Under the pieces are notes generated by a model. The model saw nothing but the letters and a program-made list of their open reading frames with translations. It did no database searches and was not told the DNA's origin. A stretch of DNA of 64,000 nucleotides from Miltoncostaea sp963771025 (GTDB lineage: Bacteria > Actinomycetota > Thermoleophilia > Miltoncostaeales > Miltoncostaeaceae), in NCBI GenBank assembly GCA_963771025.1, contig CAVYRL010000005.1:124001-188000 (forward strand). Reading direction: 5' to 3'. The translations under genes and the position numbers were made by a program. Each line of letters starts with the position of its first letter. The first letter of the stretch is position 1. Positions 55,685 through 64,000 of this stretch are shown in pieces.

Positions 55685-56604
55685 TCGCGCTCCTGTTCCC
55701 CGGTCAGGGAGCACAGCAGGTCGGCATGGGCAGGGAGCTGGCCAAGGCGTTCCCGGCTGCCCGGCGCACCTTCGAGGAGGCCAACGACCTCCTGGGGTAC
55801 GACCTGACGCGCATCTGCTTCGAGGGGCCCCACGAGGATCTGATGTCCACGCAGAACTGCCAGCCGGCCGTGCTGACCCACTCGGTCGCCGCCTGGCGGG
55901 TCGCCGGGGAGCACGGCGTCGTCGGCGACCTGACGATGGGCCACTCGCTGGGTGAGTACTCGGCGCTGGTGGCCTGCGGCAGTCTCTCCTTCGCCGAGGC
56001 CCTGCGCCTGGTGCAGGCGCGCGGCGAGGCCACGACCGACGTCGTCGCCCGCCACCCGGGATCGATGGCCGCCGTGCTCGGCGCCAGCGACGAGGACGTC
56101 GAGGCGCTCTGCCGCGAGGCCGGCGAGGTATGGCCGGCCAACTACAACTGCCCCGGGCAGGTGGTCGCCTCCGGCCTGCACCGCGGCGTCAACCGCCTGA
56201 TGGTGCTGGCGCGGGCGCGGGGCATCAAGGCCAAGCTGCTCGACGTGGACGGCGCCTTCCACTCCTCGGTCATGGCACCCGCCGCCGACAAGCTGCGCGA
56301 GACCCTCGCCGGGGTCAAGATCAGCACGCCGTCGCTGCCCTTCCTGTCGGCGACCTCGGCCGCGTTCGAGAAGGGCGAGCACCTGCGCTCGCTGCTCGCA
56401 CAGCAGCTGACGGCGCCGGTGCGGTTCACGCAGACCGTGCGCCTCGCGCTGGACCACGGCGCCACGCAGTTCGTCGAGTTCGGCCACCGGCGCGTGCTCG
56501 TCGGCTTGGTGCGGCGCATCCGTCCCGGGGTCGAGGCGATCAACGTCGGCGATCCGTCCGACATCCCCGCCCTTCTGGCGCTCGCCGGTAAGTCCCCAGG
56601 GTAA
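55681..56604 (+). CDS. fabD: Malonyl-CoA:ACP transacylase, apparent CTG start
   Basis: 307-residue transacylase that loads malonyl groups onto ACP for fatty-acid synthesis. Motifs: IALLFPGQGAQQVGMG, the Ser nucleophile in TMGHSLGEYSALVA, and the catalytic His in DVDGAFHSSVM. CTG 55681 yields MIALLFPGQGAQ, the normal N-terminus; it overlaps the stop of a 14-codon leader ORF and has GGAG eight bases upstream. The nearest in-frame conventional start, GTG 55612, would add 23 unrelated residues. First enzyme of a fabD-fabG-fabF-fabF unit. Confidence 0.93.
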   Translation: MIALLFPGQGAQQVGMGRELAKAFPAARRTFEEANDLLGYDLTRICFEGPHEDLMSTQNCQPAVLTHSVAAWRVAGEHGVVGDLTMGHSLGEYSALVACGSLSFAEALRLVQARGEATTDVVARHPGSMAAVLGASDEDVEALCREAGEVWPANYNCPGQVVASGLHRGVNRLMVLARARGIKAKLLDVDGAFHSSVMAPAADKLRETLAGVKISTPSLPFLSATSAAFEKGEHLRSLLAQQLTAPVRFTQTVRLALDHGATQFVEFGHRRVLVGLVRRIRPGVEAINVGDPSDIPALLALAGKSPG

Positions 56605-56606
56605 GG

Positions 56607-57338
56607 GTGCCCGTCGCGCTCGTTACCGGGGCGAGCAAGGGCATCGGGGCGGCATGTGCGGTGGCCCTCGCGCGCGAGGGCTATGACGTCGGCCTGACCT
56701 ATGCCTCCGATCTCGCAGGGGCGGAGTCGGTGGCGGCCGAGGTCGTGGCCGCCGGGCGCCGGGCGCACGTGCAGCGCTCCGAGGCCGCCGAGCCGGACGC
56801 CGCGGGCGCGATGGTGGCCGCCGCCGAGGACGAGCTGGGGCCCATCGACGCCCTGGTGGCGAACGCCGGCGTCACGCGCGACGGCCCGGCCGTGCGCATG
56901 ACCGGCGAGGCGTGGCGTGGCCCGATCGCGATCAACCTGACCGGCACGCTGGCCGCGGCGCGGGCGGCGCTGGCGGGCATGCTGGCGCGCGGATCGGGCA
57001 GCATCGTGGCGATCTCGTCCGTCGTCGGTGTGCAGGGCAACGCGGGGCAGGCCAACTACGCGGCCTCCAAGGCGGGCATCATCGGCATGGTGCGCGCCCT
57101 GGCGCGGGAGGCGGGCGCCTCCGGGGTGCGGGTCAACGCCGTCGCGCCCGGCTACATCACCACGCGCCTCACCGACGTGCTGGCCGACGACCATCGGCGG
57201 CACCTGCTGGACCACACCGCGCTCGGCCGCCTGGGCTCCCCCGAAGATGTCGCCGGGCCCGTCGCGTTCCTCTGCTCTCCCGCATCGGCCTTCATCACCG
57301 GTACGGTGCTCGCCGTGGACGGAGGTCTTCGCATATGA
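56607..57338 (+). CDS. fabG: 3-oxoacyl-ACP reductase
   Basis: 243-residue short-chain dehydrogenase/reductase. NADP motif VTGASKGIGAA, NAG in LVANAGV, catalytic Ser in ISSVVG, and the YxxxK pair in NYAASKAG. GTG start two bases after fabD. In this setting it is the ketoreductase of fatty-acid elongation. Confidence 0.93.
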   Translation: MPVALVTGASKGIGAACAVALAREGYDVGLTYASDLAGAESVAAEVVAAGRRAHVQRSEAAEPDAAGAMVAAAEDELGPIDALVANAGVTRDGPAVRMTGEAWRGPIAINLTGTLAAARAALAGMLARGSGSIVAISSVVGVQGNAGQANYAASKAGIIGMVRALAREAGASGVRVNAVAPGYITTRLTDVLADDHRRHLLDHTALGRLGSPEDVAGPVAFLCSPASAFITGTVLAVDGGLRI

Positions 57339-58582
57339 CTCGCAACGCGCGCCGGGTGGTGATCACCGGCCTCGGCATCGTCTCCCCCCTGGGCATCGGC
57401 TGGCGCGACGCCTGGGCGGCCGCGCTGGCGGGCACGTCCTCTGCCCGCACGATCACGCGATTCGACGCGTCCGAGCACACCTGCCGCATCGCCTGCGAGG
57501 TCGACGGGTTCGACCCCACCGACTTCCTCGACCACCGCTCCGTGCGCCGCATGGACCGCGCCAGCCAGTTCGCGGTCGCCGCCGCCCGGATGGCCCTCGA
57601 GGACGCCGAGCTGACCATCGAGGGGGACGGCGAGCGGGCCGGCGCGGTCATCTCCACCGGCAACGGTTCGAGCGAGACCTTCGAGGCCAACCACATCGAT
57701 CTGATCGAGCGCGGCCCGGAGCGCTCGTCGCCGCTGATGATCCCGATGACGATCGTGAACATGTCGGCCGGGCACGTCTCGATGCAGCTCGGCCTGAGGG
57801 GCCCCACATCGTGCGTGGTGACCGCATGCGCGTCGGGCAACCACGGCATCGGCGACGCGGCGGCGGTGATCCGCCGGGGCGCGGCCGACGTGATGATCGC
57901 CGGGGGCACCGAGGCGGGCGTGACCCCGTTCTGCATGGCCGGCCTGGACGCCACGCGGGCGCTCTCGCGCCGCAACGAGGCCCCCGGGCGCGCCAGCCGC
58001 CCCTTCGACGTGGACCGCGACGGCTTCGTCTCGGCGGAGGGCGCCGGGATCGTCGTGCTGGAGAGCCTGGAGGGTGCGCTGGCCCGTGGGGCGGACATCA
58101 TCTGCGAGCTGGCCGGCTACGGCGCGAGCAGCGACGCCTACCACCTCACGGAGCCGGAGCCGAGCGGGCGCTGGCAGGTCGCCGCGATGCGAATGGCGCT
58201 GGAGAAGGGCGGCCTCGGCGCCGACGACGTCAACTACGTCAACGCCCACGGCACCTCCACGACGGCGGGCGACCCGGTCGAGATCGGCGCGATCCGGCAG
58301 CTGGTCGGCGCTCGCGCCCCCGAGGTGCTGGTGTCGTCCACCAAGTCGATGCACGGGCACGGCATGGGAGCGGCGGGCGGTTTCGAGGCCGTGCTGACGG
58401 CGCTCGCGGTGCGCGAGGGCCGGGTGCCGCCCACGATCAACCTCGACCAGCTGGATGAGGCGTGCAGCGGGGTCGACCATGTGCGCGCGGCGCGCGAGGC
58501 GACGGTGGACGTCGCCCTCTCCAACAGCTTCGGCTTCGGCGGGCACAACGCCGTGCTGGCCTTCTCGAAGGTGGATGCGTGA
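57335..58582 (+). CDS. fabF: Beta-ketoacyl-ACP synthase II, copy 1
   Basis: 415-residue condensing enzyme. N-terminal VVITGLGIVSPLG; catalytic Cys in CVVTACASGNHGIG; the two His in NAHGTSTTAGD and STKSMHGHGMGAAG; Phe gate region SFGFGGHNAVL. Coupled by ATGA to fabG. No acpP gene lies between fabG and fabF, its usual place. Confidence 0.94.
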   Translation: MTRNARRVVITGLGIVSPLGIGWRDAWAAALAGTSSARTITRFDASEHTCRIACEVDGFDPTDFLDHRSVRRMDRASQFAVAAARMALEDAELTIEGDGERAGAVISTGNGSSETFEANHIDLIERGPERSSPLMIPMTIVNMSAGHVSMQLGLRGPTSCVVTACASGNHGIGDAAAVIRRGAADVMIAGGTEAGVTPFCMAGLDATRALSRRNEAPGRASRPFDVDRDGFVSAEGAGIVVLESLEGALARGADIICELAGYGASSDAYHLTEPEPSGRWQVAAMRMALEKGGLGADDVNYVNAHGTSTTAGDPVEIGAIRQLVGARAPEVLVSSTKSMHGHGMGAAGGFEAVLTALAVREGRVPPTINLDQLDEACSGVDHVRAAREATVDVALSNSFGFGGHNAVLAFSKVDA

Positions 58583-59847
58583 CCGGAGACGATCGCGTGC
58601 GTGTGGTGATGACGGGGATCGGCGTCGTCTCGCCGCTCGGAATCGGGCGCGACGAGATGTGGCGCTCGGTGGTGGCGGGACGCTCGGGCGCCGGCCTGAT
58701 CACCCAGTTCGATGCGTCCGACTACCCGGTGCGCATCGCCTGCGAGGCCCACGGCTTCGAGCCCACCGACTTCATGGACCACAAGGCCTCCCGGCGCATG
58801 GACCGCTACGCGCAGCTGGCGGTGGCCGCCGCCCGCCTCGCGATCACCGACTCCGGGATGCCGATCGACAACGACGGCGCGGGCATCGGCGCGATCATCG
58901 CCAACGGGGGCTCGGGCACGATCTCGCGCGAGGAGCAGCACCGGGTGATGCTCGAGCGCGGCCCCGACCGGGTGTCGCCGTTCGCGATCCCCCTCAGCGT
59001 GGCCAACATGGGCGCCGGGCAGGTGTCCATCGAGCTCGGCCTGCGCGGGCCGGTGACCGCCGTGTGCACCGCGTGCGCGGCGGGGACCGACGCGATCGGC
59101 ATCGCGACCGACATCATCCGGCGGGGCGACGCGCGGTCGATGCTCGCGGGCGGCGGCGAGGCCCTGATCTCCCCCTACTTCATGGCCGGCTTCAACGCGA
59201 TGCGCGTGCTCTCGCATCGCAACGACGACCCCACCGGCGCGGCGCGGCCCTTCGACCTCGACCGCGACGGGTTCCTGGTGGGGGAGGCCGGCGTGGTGGT
59301 GGTGCTGGAGCGCCTCGAGGACGCGGAGGAACGCGGCGCGCGGATCGTGTGCGAGGTGGCCGGCTACGGGGCGAGCGCCGACGCGCACCACATCACCGAT
59401 CCCGACCCCAGCGCGGTCCCGCAGGCGCGTGCGGTGCGGGCCGCGCTGGCCGACGCCGGGCTGCGCGCCGAGGACGTCGACCACGTCAATGCCCACGGCG
59501 GCGCCAGCAAGCCGGGCGACCCCGCCGAGGTGCGCATGCTCCAGCTCGTGCTGGGCGAGGAGGTCGCGGCGCGGGTGGCCGTGAGCGCGACCAAGTCGAT
59601 GCACGGGCACTGCATGGCGGCCACCGGCGCGCTCGAGGCCGCGATCACCGCCCTGGCCCTCAGGGAGTCGGTGCTGCCGCCCACGATCAACCTCCACACG
59701 ATCGACCCGGCCTGCGCCGGCGTGGACCATGTGGCCAACGTCTCCCGGCCCGCCGACCTGCGCGTCGCGCTGTCGGCGTCCTATGGCCTGGGCGGTCACA
59801 ACGCCGTGCTCGCCCTGACGCGCAGCCCCAACGGGGACGGCCGATGA
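58579..59847 (+). CDS. fabF: Beta-ketoacyl-ACP synthase II-like, copy 2
   Basis: 422-residue paralogue directly after copy 1 (GTGA). The catalytic Cys (AVCTACAAGTDAIG) and both His (NAHGGASKPGD, ATKSMHGHCMAATG) are kept, so it is probably active and not a chain-length factor. The gate region is SYGLGGHNAVL instead of SFGFGG, and the ACP-facing NAHGGAS differs from the usual NAHGTST, suggesting a different substrate. Possible KAS specialised for branched, very long or mycolate-like chains. Confidence 0.9.
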   Translation: MTGDDRVRVVMTGIGVVSPLGIGRDEMWRSVVAGRSGAGLITQFDASDYPVRIACEAHGFEPTDFMDHKASRRMDRYAQLAVAAARLAITDSGMPIDNDGAGIGAIIANGGSGTISREEQHRVMLERGPDRVSPFAIPLSVANMGAGQVSIELGLRGPVTAVCTACAAGTDAIGIATDIIRRGDARSMLAGGGEALISPYFMAGFNAMRVLSHRNDDPTGAARPFDLDRDGFLVGEAGVVVVLERLEDAEERGARIVCEVAGYGASADAHHITDPDPSAVPQARAVRAALADAGLRAEDVDHVNAHGGASKPGDPAEVRMLQLVLGEEVAARVAVSATKSMHGHCMAATGALEAAITALALRESVLPPTINLHTIDPACAGVDHVANVSRPADLRVALSASYGLGGHNAVLALTRSPNGDGR

Positions 59848-60056
59848 GCGGCTTCATCCGGGGCCTGTCCCCGCGCGCCGAGAAGACGGTGCGCCTGGTG
59901 CTCTCGTGCGCCGTCGCCGCCGTGCTCGGGATCATCGCCGTCGCGACCGACAACGAGGTCCTCGGCTATGTCGCGGTGGGCATCGTGCTGGCCGGGATCC
60001 TGGCCGGCCCGCTGGTCGCCCGCGCGCTCTTCCGCCCCGACGGGGGCGGGGACTAG
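59844..60056 (+). CDS. Small membrane protein of unknown function (70 aa)
   Basis: Unrecognised. A basic N-terminus (RGLSPRAEKTVR) is followed by two hydrophobic helices (LVLSCAVAAVLGIIAVA and LGYVAVGIVLAGILAGPLVA). ATG start overlapping the second fabF stop (ATGA), so it is co-translated with fatty-acid genes; it may be a membrane tether or regulator. Confidence 0.65.
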   Translation: MSGFIRGLSPRAEKTVRLVLSCAVAAVLGIIAVATDNEVLGYVAVGIVLAGILAGPLVARALFRPDGGGD

Positions 60057-60066
60057 ACCCGGGCGA

Positions 60067-60072
60067 TACCCT
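60067..60072 (+). promoter_or_regulatory. -10 element TACCCT, leaderless start at 60080
   Basis: TACCCT seven bases before the metH ATG. No riboswitch-like leader can fit, because the mRNA would begin at the start codon. Confidence 0.6.
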
Positions 60073-60079
60073 GCCCCGG

Positions 60080-63802
<3,723 letters not shown>

Positions 63803-63819
63803 CAGCGCCGAACCCCCAC

Positions 63820-64000
63820 GCGTGGCGGCCAAACCCTCAAAGCAAGAGGAACGGCCGAACCACCCAACCCACAAAACGCGGCGGCCAACCCCTTAAAGCA
63901 AGAGGGAGGGCCACACCACAACCCACAAGCGTGGCGGCCAACCCCTCAAAGCGAGAGGAAGGTCCACATCACAGAGCGTGGGAATGACTCGCTTTGAGTC
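63820..64000 (+). repeat. Imperfect tandem repeats of about 55 bases after metH
   Basis: About three units, starting near 63820, 63877 and 63929, share GGCGGCCAA (63824, 63880, 63933), then CCC-TCAAAGC-AGAGG and a C/A-rich tail (CCACACCACAACCCACAA in the second unit). The third unit changes toward an inverted pair: CTCAAAGCGAG (63945-63955) and its perfect complement CTCGCTTTGAG (63988-63998). No protein is encoded. The array runs off the window edge. Units drift by a few bases, so this is not a CRISPR. Confidence 0.6.

Noticed and set aside
58579..59847. Second ketosynthase as chain-length factor
   Set aside because: The active-site Cys and both His are present; chain-length factors lose the Cys.
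60057..60079. Riboswitch (B12 or SAM) upstream of metH
   Set aside because: Only 23 bases separate the genes and the -10 is seven bases from the ATG, so there is no room for a leader.
63820..63960. Possible CRISPR array
   Set aside because: Only about three imperfect units whose similarity extends over most of the unit; no unique spacers and no cas genes.

Overview
The window reads as one contiguous stretch of chromosome from a very GC-rich bacterium. Most genes start with GTG or ATG and many with TTG; genes overlap by four bases (NTGA) throughout. The gene content includes BldC-type regulators, a CtpE-like P-type ATPase, a VKOR/DsbA pair, HemQ and an 11-bp-unit PHO box. This points to the Actinomycetota; a deep lineage such as Thermoleophilia/Solirubrobacterales is my inference, not something the sequence proves. 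I see no phage, insertion sequence, CRISPR, tRNA or rRNA. No gene-free stretch exceeds 300 bases.

Layout. 1-4250: phosphate uptake (pstS, hairpin, pstC-pstA-pstB; pstB runs off the left edge) behind four tandem PHO-box repeats. 4265-9386: a CoA-binding protein coupled to metY, then an acetyltransferase-like membrane protein, an inositol-phosphatase family protein and an alpha/beta hydrolase on the minus strand, divergent from ispH. 9383-14301: a uridylyltransferase and a zinc alcohol dehydrogenase (each with an apparent one-base frameshift), hemQ, a PQQ sugar dehydrogenase and small proteins. 14413-20044: unknown proteins, a DedA protein, two tandem BldC-like regulators, a secreted metallophosphatase. 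20163-24183: rpsF-ssb-rplI-dnaB-purA. 24187-25750: a proline-rich exported protein, a carbonic anhydrase and a small membrane protein. 25839-36919: a nearly complete purine operon, purD-B-C-S-Q-L-F-M-N-H. 36933-43132: SRPBCC protein, membrane-anchored serine protease, alanine dehydrogenase, P-type ATPase, VKOR and DsbA. 43254-50324: nurA-herA-sbcD(mre11)-sbcC(rad50) plus a membrane protein. 50321-55548: MFS transporter, NUDIX hydrolase, S9 peptidase, Ser/Thr kinase. 55640-60056: fabD-fabG-fabF-fabF and a small membrane protein. 60080-63802: metH, followed by an imperfect repeat array at the right edge.

The most interesting content is (i) an operon combining NurA and HerA with Mre11/Rad50 homologues, the gene set archaea use for DNA-end resection; (ii) a repeated start architecture in which the first gene of many transcription units has a TANNNT element exactly 6-7 bases before its start codon, which implies leaderless mRNAs; (iii) several essential-type genes whose only sensible start codon is non-canonical (ATC for rpsF; CTG for fabD, for the P-type ATPase and for an exported protein); and (iv) two very short leader ORFs that end inside the start codon of dedA and fabD. 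Three genes carry a single surplus base, one of them in a C7 run inside the linker of the Ser/Thr kinase; these could be sequencing errors, decay or phase variation.
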